64,000 bases of DNA from Himantopus leucocephalus (Eukaryota; Chordata; Aves; Charadriiformes; Recurvirostridae), in NCBI GenBank assembly GCA_003993805.1, contig RSEF01000005.1:37766119-37830118 (forward strand), written 5' to 3'. How positions within the stretch are numbered: position 1 is the stretch's first letter; every line of letters starts with the position of its first letter. Made by a program: the position numbers and the translations under genes. The notes under the pieces are model-generated. The model saw nothing but the letters and a program-made list of their open reading frames with translations. It was not told the DNA's origin and did no database searches. Below, in pieces: positions 47,786-61,106 of the stretch.

Positions 47786-50416
47786 TACACTTTTTAACTC
47801 AAAGATCATCCTTCATTTTAGCAATGGAGTGTTAAGCAAAATTCAACATGTAGCTCAACACTACTGTAATACAAACTGACTGTTGTGATATGGACTGTGC
47901 TTCCAGCAATGAGTACAAAATACTGTACTTAGTATTTTTTTTTTTGTCCCTCTTCTCTTAAATCTTCTGCAAAGCACATTTTAAAGAACAGGCATGACCC
48001 GGATCATTGTGCTCAGCATCTTTTATAAACTCAGCAGAGCTGTGGAGAACAAGTACAAAAAACACGCTTCTACCTTGACATATCAAAAAGAAACAAGAAA
48101 ACCACAGAGACTGACCTGACCATTATGGATGTATGTTATGGACCAGAGCCAGGATGTGTGTTAGGTTAATTACCTCAGAAATAGTTGAGTGACAAATAGC
48201 AATGATTAATTTAATAGAAAAAAATACTATGTAAAATGTATCAAACCTAATGAAGATCCTACTGCAATTATTTCCCTGTGCCTCCTAAATCTTTCAATGT
48301 CCAGATGCTCTTCCAAGAACTAATTGTATAACTTACCATGCTTCTCTCATGTAACTCTTAATTATTTTCTTTGGAGAAAGGAAGTACTCAAGTTGGTTTG
48401 GGTCTTTAAGAGCAACAGCAGTTTTTCAAATACAGAGGTTACAACTTACCTTATCTTTTAATTATACATTACTTTTAGAAAGTAATTCATTCCACAAAAT
48501 TGAATATAACTGACCATCCTGCACCCAGGAGGGTTACTGTTGGAATGACTGGCATGCAGTAGTCTAGAACTAAAATATGTTGCCCAAGTAATAGAGACTT
48601 CATGCAAAGAATCAATGATCAGTTTGGTATCTATCTATTATGATAACATATTCCTACAAAAATAAAAGCATAATGCGATATCAGGAGTGAAATTAATAAG
48701 AAGGTCTGCTCATTCTGAAAGATAATAATGGTATATGCCTTTGATACAATACCTAATGTCCTGAATGTCTATAAACAAACTCATTGATTATAACCGTCTA
48801 CACATAGCCTATATTTACAGGAAAGGCTAAGAAAACAGAAAGAATGTGCATTGTCTTCATAGGGACAGGTAACATTCAAATTTCTAAGTCATCACTTGAT
48901 ACCAAGTGTTGTTGATGCTATAGCTAAAACACACTTGGAGCTAACTTAAATGTTCAAGGTGGTTTTGTTTCAAGTCCAGTAGGAGATGAAAGTTCAGCTT
49001 TAAAATCCAGGAAAAAAATGTCTGCTTTCATTGCACCCCTAATGCAAAAGCTGAGGATTTAAACCCAGGTCTTTTGTACGACATCCCCATACAGTTCAAT
49101 AAGTGTCTTAACTGGTGCAGGGCTACGCTCACTGTCTTTGTCCTTGTGACTATTTAATAATTCAACAGGCAGGACTCACAAGGATTTCCCTTCCAAAATC
49201 CTTGCAGCCTCGTGGCTATAGCACTAGCCTAACAGTTAAAAATGAAGGTTGAAGTCTCCCCAAGCAGTGTAATTAAAACTGTGTCCTATATTTGGGGAGT
49301 GCTCTTGTCACAAATATATTGTAGATAGGACGGTATTTTCTTTTGAAAGACGACCAGTCATCACAATGGTTGTTAAGTCTTTAAGGGAGAAAATGGTTTC
49401 CCAACATATCATAAAGCGTCGTCAGTTTAGCAGGATCATGTATAAAACTCTCTCTCCCTTGTTTTGGGAGGAATTTATTTGAAAGGCATTTCTTCAGTTA
49501 CATGGCCAGGCTATTAGCAGAAAATTTTGCCAAATTTTCTTCAAAATCATGAATGTATTAGCTGTCATTGTGACTATTCTTTCACTGTACCTTTACCAAA
49601 ATTGATACATACATATTGTAGCCATATGAGATAAACTATTTTTGGTGGACAAGTAAAACAAACAACTGTTTCCTTTTCTAGTAAAGTGGTGGGGAGTTTT
49701 GTTTTGTTTGTTTTGGTGTGTTGTGGGTTTTTTAATTAACTACTTGTTCTGACAATGCTAAGAGAATGGAATATATCTTTCTGGAATATTCAGGAAACAC
49801 TATGTGAAAGATTTTTAGATTGCTTTGAAATTCCTATTCGGAGCCCAAGCTCATATGCAATGGTACACTACCACAGCGTCCAAAAAAGCCACTGTAAATG
49901 GAAAGATCTTGCAGCTTAATGAAACTAGCATAAGTTAATAATCTGATTAAGCTGGTGGCCTGCCTAGATATAAAAGCTTCTCATGGAATTTGTATCTAAA
50001 TTCCATATTCCCAGTACCAGAAGAATAATATTTACTTCACTGCAGTTAGGCCCCTTTAACAGAAGGGGACATAAAGCACAAAAATTGGCATTGGGGAATG
50101 AATACATGAGCAGTTGTACTGAATCTCTATGAGGTGAGCACTGACAGAACAGCTATAAACAACGTTCAGTAATAAGAAGAGAGTTTTACGCTAATGTTTC
50201 TTGGCCTGCTTTTGCGGAAGGCTGTGTCAACGATCTTAATGGCAGATTTAGTCTCTGCTCTTGTAAATCACTCTGGCTGTAAATAAGAATCTGTCGATGT
50301 GGACGTCTTCACTGGATTGGGACCACTAAGTGTTGTATTTTTGCTGGAAAGATTATGAGACACTTCAAACTGTAAATCTGAATACATTTGGATACCAATC
50401 AGGCAGCTATAACACC

Positions 50417-50476
50417 AGCAAAACTCTCGCTGACTTGAAGGGAGTTTTCTCTGTGTAGAGAACAGGATTAGCCCCT
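50417..50476. repeat. Ancient amniote palindromic repeat relic
   Basis: GCAAAACTCTCGCTGACTTGAAGGGAGTTTTC followed by GAACAGGATTAGCCCC matches, with decay, the old amniote repeat phrase CAAAACTCCCATTGACTTCAATGGGAGTTTTG...CAGGATTTGGCCC. The arms AAAACTC and GGAGTTTT can still pair. The family assignment is from memory. Confidence 0.5.
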
Positions 50477-52018
50477 CACATCATTATTTCCTCAGAGAAA
50501 ATATTAGAGGAATGAGACATGATGCATTTCTGAATTTAACATTGTTTGCTCAAGACAGTTTTCTCCTATTTTGTATTTCCACATCCATATAAACTCTTTG
50601 TGTTATCACCTACATCTGAAGTCCATTGACTTAAGGATCTTCCTTCTGCCTTTAAACCTACGTCATACAGAGCAGACGTTGGCTTCTGATCTATCTTGAT
50701 GCTATTTCCCGGGTTTCTTTATCATGCTATTATTTTATCATTAATGAGGATAACCCATATCAGAGCAACTGTGGCACAGCTACTTCAGAGAACTGTGTGC
50801 TGACAATACCTTTAAGTTACTTGGTGGGAAACTTCACAGATTCTGTAGAACTGGTGTATTTATAAATGATAGGTGTATCTACACTTCCTAGCTGATGCCT
50901 TACAAAAGGCAATGGAACAAATGAAAAGAACTAGTATCTTCCTTGGCAGCCTCAATCAACAGACCCTTTTTCTAGACTGATAAAGTTAAAGCCATGCTAG
51001 AAAATATCTGATAACACAGGTTAACAGCCGCTGTATTTGAGCATCTCACCTAGATAAAGACTCAGCAGACTGAACTAATACCATTGGAAAGAAGAGTTTT
51101 GAACTCCAGCAATAATCTTCATTTCATAAATACATAAGGAATTTACAGTTAATATCATGGCTTTTATTCAAGTCTAGAAAGGACAGAGCAACCATTGCAC
51201 ATGTCTCCAATCTGAATGGTAGTTCTGCTCTGAAAACAGTCAATTCAGTCAGTGAATTGAACAAGTGGTAATGGGTAAAATTGGACAATTGCTACTAATT
51301 CTGCTATGTAGATCAAGAGAGGATTTCAGCCTCCAAATTACCTTTCAAAAGTACTACTTTAGCATGAGAACAGAGGATTTGATTAATGACATGCTTTGAG
51401 AAGAGTAGGTGATGGGAAAGCTGTAGAAGTTAGGAAGTAAAAGGTTTTGAATGTGCACTGGCTTTCCTACACCGTGGCATATGTCTACACGCACCCTCAA
51501 AACATGACTATCAAACTAAAAAATAACAGAAAACTTAAATGAGTAGTTGCACGTGCACCAAATTTCAATGGTGTAGTATTTATTCTTGCATATGCACCAA
51601 ACTCCCATGCTTACCTTACTATATCAAAGATGGTTCCTAGAGCAAAATCAATTGAAACTAAATTAAAATATTGCTTTATGTGTACCGGATGAAGAATAAC
51701 TTCCTGTAAGTCTCTCCCTCTTTAAGAGGTTTTTACCACTGCCAGAAGTGCCTATAACAAATCCCTGCTTGTTTCCTTTCCAAGCTTCCTGAAAATCTTA
51801 GTTGGAGGCCTTCTGGTTTCACAGAAGAAAAGCTATTATTTTGTTCTCTGAGGGGAGGCTCAGAAAAGAATACTTGAACTTTGCATCATCTTTCTGCAAC
51901 ACATGCAATCAATACCTATCATTGCCTCATAAGCTTTACTCAATTTCATCGTTTTGTCTGCTCACTCTGTAGTACCATTAGTTCTACAGTGCATTTTTTT
52001 CTTCATGTGGAAAAATAA

Positions 52019-52033
52019 TTACGTCATGCAAAT
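52019..52033 (+). promoter_or_regulatory. CRE-like site abutting an octamer motif
   Basis: TTACGTCA (52019-52026) shares its last A with a perfect octamer ATGCAAAT (52026-52033). The first is a variant cAMP/ATF-family site and the second the canonical POU octamer. The surrounding sequence is AT-rich and not recognisably repetitive. Function is inferred from motifs only. Confidence 0.35.
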
Positions 52034-53939
52034 GTTGTTCTTCTGGTGCTAGGCACTTTATATTTCTGTTGGAATTTCGAGAGAAGCAGCATAAACATCA
52101 GCCACAATTATTGAAAGTATTTCCCTGCGTTAACGTTACTTAAAATAGTCAGTTTTCAAATGCTTTGAACAAGAAGTTAGACTAACTCATATGAGATGCC
52201 TATCTTTGCATAGCCTAGCAAATGCTATTTGCTGAAGAGTTTTGTGCGAAAAGTAAACTGTAGCTAAAAAAGCCAACACTGACTCTGATTTTAAATATAT
52301 ATGTTTATTGATTCCCTTTTGGTTGTTGCAAGAATATTGCACTCTTGACAGCAAGGGACTAATAGGATCTGTGCAGCACATTTTTTCCTGCAATAAATTC
52401 CTACGGATGGGTATTTCAGCAATTATGTCCCAAAAAATTACTGGACCGGGTGCTATGTAGACATGTAGGCTTATGTCAGCCTTTCTGGTACTTCCCATCT
52501 TTCTGAAATCTGAGCCAACTTGTTGTGAGGAGTGCCTTGGTCTACATGGGGTCACAGGGGAATTCTGAAAAAATCATGTAAATGGAGTTCTTTCTTTGCA
52601 TGTTTCTCTCATAGGTCAAAGACAAATCGTTGTGTCCTCTATATGTATCAGAGTCTTTCACATAAATGGGATGGGAAAGTGAGGGAAGAAAACAACGTGG
52701 GGAAAAGTGTGGAGAAGAAGAGGCACAAAGGTTACAACTGTTCACAATTAATGTACACATTAGGACTTTATATTTTATGCACCTCTTGGACTTCATCTCC
52801 TTTGGGTCTCAGAATTAAACCCTGAACTCAGATCCACAGGCGTTTTATTACAGTAATCAGTACTGCTTCCTTATGAAAACATCAGCAAAAATTTCATACA
52901 ATACTCTTGATAGGCAATTTAGAAATTGAGACATACCATCCCATGTCCTAAACAGGTTTCTAATTAATTAAAGTGCTAGACGAGTTGGCTTTTCATCATA
53001 ATACAGAGAACAACGTAAATGGAATATCAATTAAACCAATTTTACACCAAATCCATCAAATTCCACATTTCAAACAAAAGGAGAAAAATATGACAAAGAC
53101 AAAAGGAGGGACTTAAAAGAATGCTAACATAGGGAATGTAAAACCTGAGGTTGCAATAGCATAAATAATTTTCTGTAATCACTGCCCTACGACAGACTCT
53201 TATTGACATCAAAGTACACCAAATCTTCCTTTAGTAGTGCTTATATTACATTGAGGAATATTTCAGAGACATGATTTCATGGTTGCATCACTTAATAAAA
53301 AGTTGTTTATCTTTATGGAGACAAACATGGGATTACTACCACAGTTTTCTGTGCTCTCACTTACACATTTCCTGGTCAAAAATTAGCTGCCATATCTCTC
53401 TCAGTTGCTGAGCACATTCTTGCAGAAGTTCTCCTACAACTTTTATAGCCTCACTTTGTTGTAGATCATTCATATTTAAGATGATTTATACCTACACTAG
53501 AATTTTTGTTTGGATTCAAAGCATGCTTTTGAACAGTAGATCGCAACAATTTCCACTTAGCAGGCTTTGGTTCACATTGCAGGTGGTGTGAGAGCATGCA
53601 ATCTGCATTGCTCTCAGGTAAAACATTTTAAAAATTATGCCCCAACAGTAATGAGCTCTAACGCACAGCTCTGATGTAGAGGACCAGCCTAGAGCTAATT
53701 TGTAAGAATCCTTTTCCCGCCTTCCAGGTGGATGTACGTTAGAAAATGCATGGTCTGGATGCTGGATCCTCAGCACCAGTTGTTCTCCGCTACAGATCTG
53801 ACTTAGGCTGTGTTTACATGATGAAGTGGTGCAGCCAAGAGAAGCAGATTTGTAGAGGAAAACAATTCAAAACACAGCAAAGAACTTCTGATTTATATGA
53901 TATTTTGGTGGTTGATTTGACTTTTACTGAAATAATGCC

Positions 53940-54300
53940 AATCTCCCCACTGATTTGAAAGCTGATTCTCTGTGTCTAATGAGCTGTAATTAAAAATAAC
54001 AAACACTCCCCTCTCCCTACCCAAAAACATGCCTGTTGCTCGTTTGAAAGCTCGCTCTTCTCAATTTGGTAATTATTGCTACCATATTTCATTATTACTT
54101 TTTTCCTCAAAGGAGCAGTGCCAAAAATTAAGAGGCTGTATCAGTCTCAGTGGCAAGGTATTCCCAGCCTGCTTAATCTGCTTTGTAATTTCAAAAGGAC
54201 AGGTGTCTTCACCTGCCTGGCAGTTACTTATAAGAGTCATGAGGTGAGTTTAGTGTTTGAGCTCTTCCCGGAGGGACGAGAACTCAAGACCAGAGTCCTG
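53940..54300. promoter_or_regulatory. Candidate regulatory element with paired E-boxes
   Basis: The block contains CTGTAATTAAAAATAAC near 53984, GGTAATTATTGC near 54068, and CAGGTG-TCTT-CACCTG at 54200-54215, a perfect inverted pair of E2-box/ZEB-type sites with a 4-bp spacer. No transposon sequence is recognised here. Homeodomain cores near a bipartite CAGGTG/CACCTG site are typical of vertebrate developmental enhancers, but this is inference. Confidence 0.35.
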
Positions 54301-57053
54301 CTATTCCACACAGTACTGTGTGAACATTAAAAAATCAGCTAGGACTTGTGTCCTGAGCAAGAGCATCTGCTGACGGTAGCGGAGTCAGCCAAACTGACTG
54401 TCAGAAAAATCAGTCATTTTTTTCTCACAGGCTGAAAGCTAAATTACATGTAGAGAGCATGCTACTCACATCCATTGGAACTATGTTCTACAATAGGTTG
54501 TTGGCTAACGCTGCTTTCCTGCTTGTTATTTTAATGCATCATATATATTTTAACTTATATGTTAGAAAGAAAGAAACCAACCACACTAGGAGGACTAGCC
54601 AACCGTTTACAACAAGGTGCCAGATGCCCTACCATCGTGGGTAAAGTTTAGGCACTGGTTTGTGCTCTGTGAGTCCAGAGCTCAAGTTCCGTCACTCCTC
54701 AGGCTGCCCATGCAGATGTGGCTGATGTTTTGAAGTCAGCTTTTAATGCTGTGAAGAACCTGGTAGAAACAGATTGCTTGCAGTCCTCTGTGGTTTTGCC
54801 TTCTTTTTTTTGGTTGGTTGGTTTGTTTGTGTGTTTTGGAGATCCGCAGTCAGTCTTTGTCACTTCAGGTTTTTTTGAGTGAAAGTTATTTACCAAGGTT
54901 TCTTGAGTTTATTTCAGTTATTCCTTCTGCTAATATACCAGGTGTCTTTTTCCTTTATTTTTCTACAACAAAAAAGACTCAAGTTCTCCCCAAGTGCAGG
55001 TGGGTTTCCTAATAATGTTAGTGGGAGCTCTGTGTGTAAAATAAGAGAAGATTAAGTTATTTTATTTGGAAAAAAAAAAAACCAAACCTGAAAGAAGCCT
55101 TTTTTCAATATAAAGCAAACATAGTGCAAAGACATTCCACCTTCTTCATCACTCAGGTAAAAATTTGTAATGGAAAGCCACCAAAGAGACCTGAAACTAC
55201 AGTCCTAATTCAGAGAAAGTGCTATTTGAATTCTATGAAAATTTTAGTTGAGGAATGGTTATAGGATCCAATGAATAAGATACAAAGGAAGACTTAAAGC
55301 TCACTAGTTGAGAAGAAGTCTACGATGCCAAAATGATACTTTTATCAAAATATACTAGTTTCAGTTCTGTTGCTACTGAAAAAAAAGAGAAGCATGAGGT
55401 CCAGGAGGCAGTCTTGTGGCTTTGTGATGAATGATGGAATTAGACTTGAACGAGAAGCAACATGTTGTTGTGGAAGTTGAAAATAGAAAGAACACTGCGG
55501 GGGGCAGGAACGTAACGCAAAACTTGGTCAAGGTGAGAAGGTAGAAAGCATTTTAGCTGAGTGACATAATGCTAACAAATGGATTAGCAAAAGAAAGTTG
55601 TCTCTGTAATACCAAGAGTAAACTCAGTCTAAGAGGCAAGGTACACACCACATGTGCTCATCAAGAATATTTTCAGATGTGTTACAACTCCTTTTCTGGG
55701 CTGTATTTACCTGGAAATCAAGTTGCATAGTGAGATGATTCCTGCCTGGATTTCACTCTGACAGAGAGGTGGACTACATACATAGTACATAATGAGACTT
55801 GTAAGCTTGGTAGTGTTCCTGAGCCTTCCAGATATACCGTTCACACTCCTATTTACTTTAGAAGCAGCAAGACTGAGCTAAGTGCTTGGTCATAAATTAC
55901 AAGAGAAATTAAAATGATGCCTTAAAACTGTGTAAGGTATAGTACCAAACAATTTAAAAATAATTCCTTCAAAGCAAGTAGAGAAACGTTGAAAGAAAAA
56001 TTAAGGCAGGTAGACCCAGTATATTGGGAAAGACTGAAAAAGGGAATACTTTAAATAGATGAGCGCTTGCAAGTTGCCTGTTTAAGATGACCGACACTCT
56101 AACAGTGCCAAAAGAGTTACACTGTGAACTTGTTGTACCACTGGCATATTTCTCTACTTGAATTCCTGAAAAAGTAAGACGAAGAGAAGAGGAGAAGATT
56201 GCAACTTTCAAAAATGTTCTGATTTTTGACAGTGACTACTTTGTATCCCACAGAGAGCAAGAACAGGGCCAATAAGCATCCAGATGACTAAAGATTCCTA
56301 CGAAATAAGCGCTGTGAGTTTAAAACTAGTAAAACTTACCTGTTGAACTTGATTTTTTTTTTTGACAGAATAACTGATGCCCTTATTTAATAAGCTAAAA
56401 AAAGTCCATAAGAATCTGTCTAGTTGAACATGAAATGAAGTTTATAGTGCTGGCTGTACTACATTTGGATTCTGGTTAAATATTAGTCTATATTTGCTTC
56501 CAGTTTTTACAAATTCAGATTCATTTGATTTGGAAGATAATTATTGCTTGGTATGACAACCTGGACGACTGTATACAAAGGATATTGATAAACAGCATCA
56601 CAGTCGATGGGAAAGAGAATCCTAGATTACCACAGTAATCTGTATTACGCTAGGCCTTGTTTAACTTCATTAATGATTCCAGAAAGGCAGTAAACAGAGC
56701 TACTAATTTTCATAAATTATGTTGAATTGGGAGGAGCAGCCATTACTTGGGAGGAACAGATAAGCAATAGCAGAGGAAATCCAGAAAAATTAGATTTGTG
56801 AATAGAAAGTAATCAAATCAGATTCAATTACAAAAAATACAAGGTAATACAATTAGTACATTAATCCTAAATGCCCTAAAGCTAAGAAGGAGACCGAAAA
56901 CTGTTCTTTGAATAAGATAGTAAGTTATGGTGAGAGCGAGCTAGATATGAAGATGCCATTTGATAGAGTACAAAAAAGGAGCACTGCAAATGTGGCCTCT
57001 TTGTGCGTGTCTACCGCATCAGGAAGCCAGGAGGCAATGTCCTTACAAAATAA

Positions 57054-57122
57054 CTGATTCAAAGCCCACTGAAGCAAATGGAAGGACTCCAGCCCCTGTC
57101 AATAGGCTTGGATCAGGCCCTA
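57054..57122. repeat. Ancient amniote palindromic repeat relic
   Basis: TGATTCAAAGCCCACTGAAG...CAAATGGAAGGACTCC...CTGTCAATAGGCTTGGATCA-GGCCCTA is a decayed copy of the amniote phrase GATCCAAAGCCCATTGAAGTCAATGGAAAGACTCC...ATTGACTTCAATGGGCTTTGGATCAGGCCC. The two arms remain partly complementary and the GGATCAGGCCC terminus is intact. This is the clearest of the palindromic relics in the window. Confidence 0.6.
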
Positions 57123-58980
57123 GGCATGTCTGTGTGAAGTCACTTGGAACATTGCATTCCCTTTTTAGGCACAGCCATTACCACAAAGACACTGAGAAAC
57201 TGAAGGAAGGCCAGAAAACTCTACTACCACAAGCACAGGGACTGGCAAGACTGAATTCAGGGTGGATTGATTTAAATCAGCACACAGGAAGCCTGGATTT
57301 GTACAATTAAATATCCTCTTGTGCATTTGTACCATATTTTCCTTAAAGAAAAGTTTATTCTTTCCAACAAACGAGCAGTAAAACATGTTGATAACTAACT
57401 TTTTTTAGATCCCTCAAATTCAAAGGTTTTTTTATTTAACTGACAACAATTAAGTATATTTATATAAATATGTTTTTAATTTAAAACCGATTTTACTGAA
57501 GACAGAAAGTAGGACAACTGATTCTTTCTGGCTACTATGTCCAAGATTTTATAAATAGTTAATCTCATTCTTTTCCCCTAGTTGTTATGCATAGACTAGA
57601 AGAGGAAAAGAAGTTTTCCCGCTTTCTAAAAATTGCAACCAGTTTTTCAGTTTTGAAAGATGTAGCTAATGAACTGAACCTATTAAAGACAGGGAAACGA
57701 AGAAAATATTCTCTCTGGATCTATGGGCAGGGCTGCCATTAGGAGCTGGTTTAGCTTTCCAACAAACTCTGGCTTAAGGTGCATGGTTACTGACTTTCAG
57801 CAAGTTCAAAATGCTTTTTGTCTTTCTTTTGTACTTCCACAGCAGATATATATTTTGCTTTTAAAATGACAAATTACCTTAAAATTAGAATAACTTGAGG
57901 TTTTAAGAAGCTTAGATCAGACACCTTATACAAATGTTCCTATGGAAAAATATCTTATATACTTAACTTCTTGCTGTCTTTTCCAATTTTCATCCACTTG
58001 ATTGCTTTACCGTATCTTCCTTTATTGCTGCTAAACTGTTAACAGAACTTGAGTGAGAGGGAAGCAAGGGAGAGTACTATGGTTACCAACCCATAAGTAC
58101 TTGGAGGACTAAAATAGGCTACTAAAATGGCTACTAAAATAGGTAAGGGAGGAAAGACAAAATTTCACCATAATCCGTGCTTTCCACAGTGTTGGCCAGT
58201 GTCTAGGTATGAGAACTAAATCATACCAGTACCTGGAGCTCGATGTCCTCTTCTCAAGCCCATTTCCTCAAGGGGGAGAATCTTGTGTCCTATTCCTGAA
58301 TCTTGATGTTGTGGCCACATTTAGGTCCCTAGCAGACAGGGGAGTTGTTAAGAAGCTATGCAGAAGCACATGTGGGAACGCCATAAGCTTGAGAACAGAT
58401 CTTACCTACAGTTATATGGGCTGACAATATATATGGCATATCATGAAAAGATAGGAGACCTACCTGAACAACTGTCCTTCAAAGTGGGGCACTGTAATGC
58501 TTTCAGGCAAACAAACTCACAGAAAGATCTGAACAATTTGATGCATTCAGGCCAAAGAGTCTCAAAACCAGTCATGGTTTTCAGGTACTTACTTTTCAGG
58601 TACCTGTGACACCATGCAACTGGTTTGATGTAGGGATTTTATCACAGGCTGCTCCCACTGACTTCAAATTCACTTACAAAGTTTCAGAGTTTTGGGAAGC
58701 TGGTACAAATAATTTTAAATTGCACATAAAAAATTAGTAACCACTCTTAGTACATGCTGGTCCAAACCAGCTTTTTTTTATTTTTCTATAGTCACACTTG
58801 TATAAAACGTGTTTTAAAACATTTTGGATTTAGTCTGTTTTGTAAACTTGTTTGGGAGAGCAAAGCTGTGGCAAAGAGGGCTAATATAAATGACAAAATG
58901 GATGAGGAGAAAAGAGCCATCTAATGCTGGACAGACTTTTATTGACATAATCCCTGCTTATTCCTCTGCCCCCCGCCCCC

Positions 58981-58996
58981 NAAAAAAAAAAAAAAA
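58981..58996 (+). repeat. Single N between a C-rich run and an A15 run
   Basis: CCCCCCGCCCCC is followed by N at 58981 and then 15 adenines. Here the N marks a homopolymer problem, and unlike the other single-N joints no duplicated flank is visible. Confidence 0.7.
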
Positions 58997-59458
58997 GTTG
59001 GAAATATTTGAAAGGACTCAGAAAAGCACATGAATGTCTTGAGTTAAAGTTGAAAACATAGGCAACTGTTTCCTGCTCTTTACATATATAATTTCACTTG
59101 TCAAAGTGCTCAAATCTGAGTACCTCTGTAGGATGTCTCTAGCTAATCATAAGGATCTATTGACTGAAACAGACAAGGTATAATATGAGCCAGTGACTGA
59201 AAATTACAACTAGAAAACTTCAACTTAGAAATGAGATACATTTTTTTGACAGTAAAAAAACTTACCTTGCATCAGGGAATGTTATATTTTTGTTAAAATT
59301 AAGATGGAATCCTTGGACTTTTTCTTATTATCACAAGAATGGGGTAAGTAAAGACCTTCAGCTTGTTTGGTTCTGTGATCTACTGCTTGCCACACAACTC
59401 ACCACACAACTTTAGGTGCCTAAGACTTTGGGATATCTAACTTAGGTGTGATTGATTG

Positions 59459-59689
59459 ATTTCAGCAGATGTCTGTTTCTCTGCACTAACTGCAGATGTA
59501 ATACCGATGGCTAATTTAGCCTGGGAGAGCTAAAATTTGCACACCTTAGGCTAACTGAGATGAATCCTACACCNATTTCAGCAGATGTCTGTTTCTCTGC
59601 ACTAACTGCAGATGTAATCCCGATGGCTAATTTAGCCTGGGAAAGCTAAAATTTGCACACCTTAGGCTAAGTGAGATGAATCCTATACT
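59459..59689 (+). repeat. 115-bp direct duplication flanking a single N
   Basis: ATTTCAGCAGATGTCTG... at 59459-59573 recurs at 59575-59689 with about five substitutions, and the N at 59574 sits exactly between the copies. As at 21694 and 24136, this looks like an unmerged contig overlap or two haplotypes placed in tandem. Confidence 0.8.
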
Positions 59690-60147
59690 CGTAGCTTGGT
59701 TAGACCTTCTTAGTTTGTGTTTGTAAACCATATTTCCAGAGCATCTTCCAAGCAAGTACTGGGGAGGCTTATGAATTTAAATTTTTAGTTTCTAATATCC
59801 TCTAAAAGAAGGTGTATTGAGCCTAGATTTGAGGTCATTCTAAAGTATATTTTCTAGCTCAATTAAAATTTATGGTCTCTGTTATTCAGGAATTAGCCCA
59901 GTTAGCCAGAACAGCTCCTCCTGATCTTAGAATTTTATTATGAAAACCACTGAATGGAATTAAATTTTGTTATTTAGTTCCTATCTATAGATTAAAGAAA
60001 AATGAAAATAGGGAATAGTCTACAGTGCAGACACTGAGGAAAAAAATAATGCCCCCTCAGTACTTAATGTAAATAATGAGTCAGTAAGAGAAAAATCTGT
60101 GGCATCCCTTACCTTTGTGCTGCAAAAAAAGGACATACGCTGGAGTG

Positions 60148-60170
60148 AAAAAATAAATAAATAAATAAAT
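60148..60170 (+). repeat. (AAAT)n microsatellite
   Basis: A perfect AAAT/AATA tetranucleotide run of about five units lies within GTGAAAAAATAAATAAATAA. Confidence 0.85.
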
Positions 60171-60958
60171 CAAGCCACTCAAGTATATTGGCTGAAGTAC
60201 TCCATAGCCTTTATACTTCTCTCCAGAAAGAGGGAGAGGACCAAAGAATCCATGTAATGATAGATCACCTCTTACAGCTATTGCTGCTCTGCTACCTATT
60301 CTCAAACAGTCATGCCAGAAGTCCCTCCAAAATGAGCCCCTGCAGCATATAAAATACACACCCATCCCAGGAAAGCTTTCAACAGCATGGTCTGCATATT
60401 CAGGAGCTACTTACAAACTGTTAACGGTTTTGTTGGTGTTTCATTTGACAATAAAGGCAAAATTCTGATCTAGACACAAGGCTTTTTTCAGACATTGTCC
60501 TGGCTTCTCAAGCATGAGATAGTACATGCACCTTGTATCTACATAATTAGCTTTTCATGAGGGTGTGAAATATACTCAAGAGCTGAGGACCTGAGCCATG
60601 TTCTGGGAACCAGTTTACTGTCTGATGAACTCCAAAAGAGAGATTAAAAGCTTTGGGTTTTAATGGCTACTGCCCTACTGTCTTTAGTAGTAGTGGATGA
60701 AATGATATTGCGCTGTCTTGTGCAGCCTTTTATTGCCAGGAGAAACATCGTGCAAGGTGACAGAGAACTAAGAGGTGGTCTTGTGATTAAAAGTTTATGT
60801 TGCTCTTGTTGACAATGTTACACTTAAGTGTCAGTAGTTTTATAAACAGCATTTTATCTCTTATTGGACTTTAAAGATCGCTGGTTTCATCTTGGTTTCC
60901 AGGATGTCTTGTCAGAAGGGCATGTAGCCACATAGGCTGTGGTCTTGTCCAAAATTAC

Positions 60959-61106
60959 TCAACATTTGGATCTTTGTGTTTCAGAGTATTAACCAGATTA
61001 CAGGTCATAATCTGTAAAAGCTCCCCTGCCACCGCTCTGCTTGACTCCATTCCAGATGAAATCTCTTCAAATAAATCCTGGATCACAATGATACTGCTTT
61101 GTGTGT
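60959..61106 (-). other. Exon-like segment on the minus strand, unproven
   Basis: On the minus strand a long pyrimidine tract ends in TTTTTGGCTGTAG (AG at complement of 61107-61108). An open frame of about 50 codons follows, reading ...SSIIVIQDLFEEISSG...LLQIMTCNLVNTLKHKD, and then GTAATT, a weak donor (GT at complement of 60957-60958). The peptide looks helical and protein-like, but I do not recognise it. It could be a lncRNA exon, a decayed gene fragment or chance. Confidence 0.2.

Larger units (their letters stand above)
40261..52000. other. Intergenic region with scattered simple repeats
   Basis: This is long AT-rich non-coding sequence. I see a (CT)n run at 47764-47785, a T-rich TTTTGTTTTGTTTG segment near 49697, and a decayed palindromic repeat at 50417-50476. 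Frames up to 159 codons (41868-42347 minus) and 133 codons (42612-43013 plus) have no domain, no conserved motif and no paired splice signals, so they are left uncalled. Confidence 0.5.
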
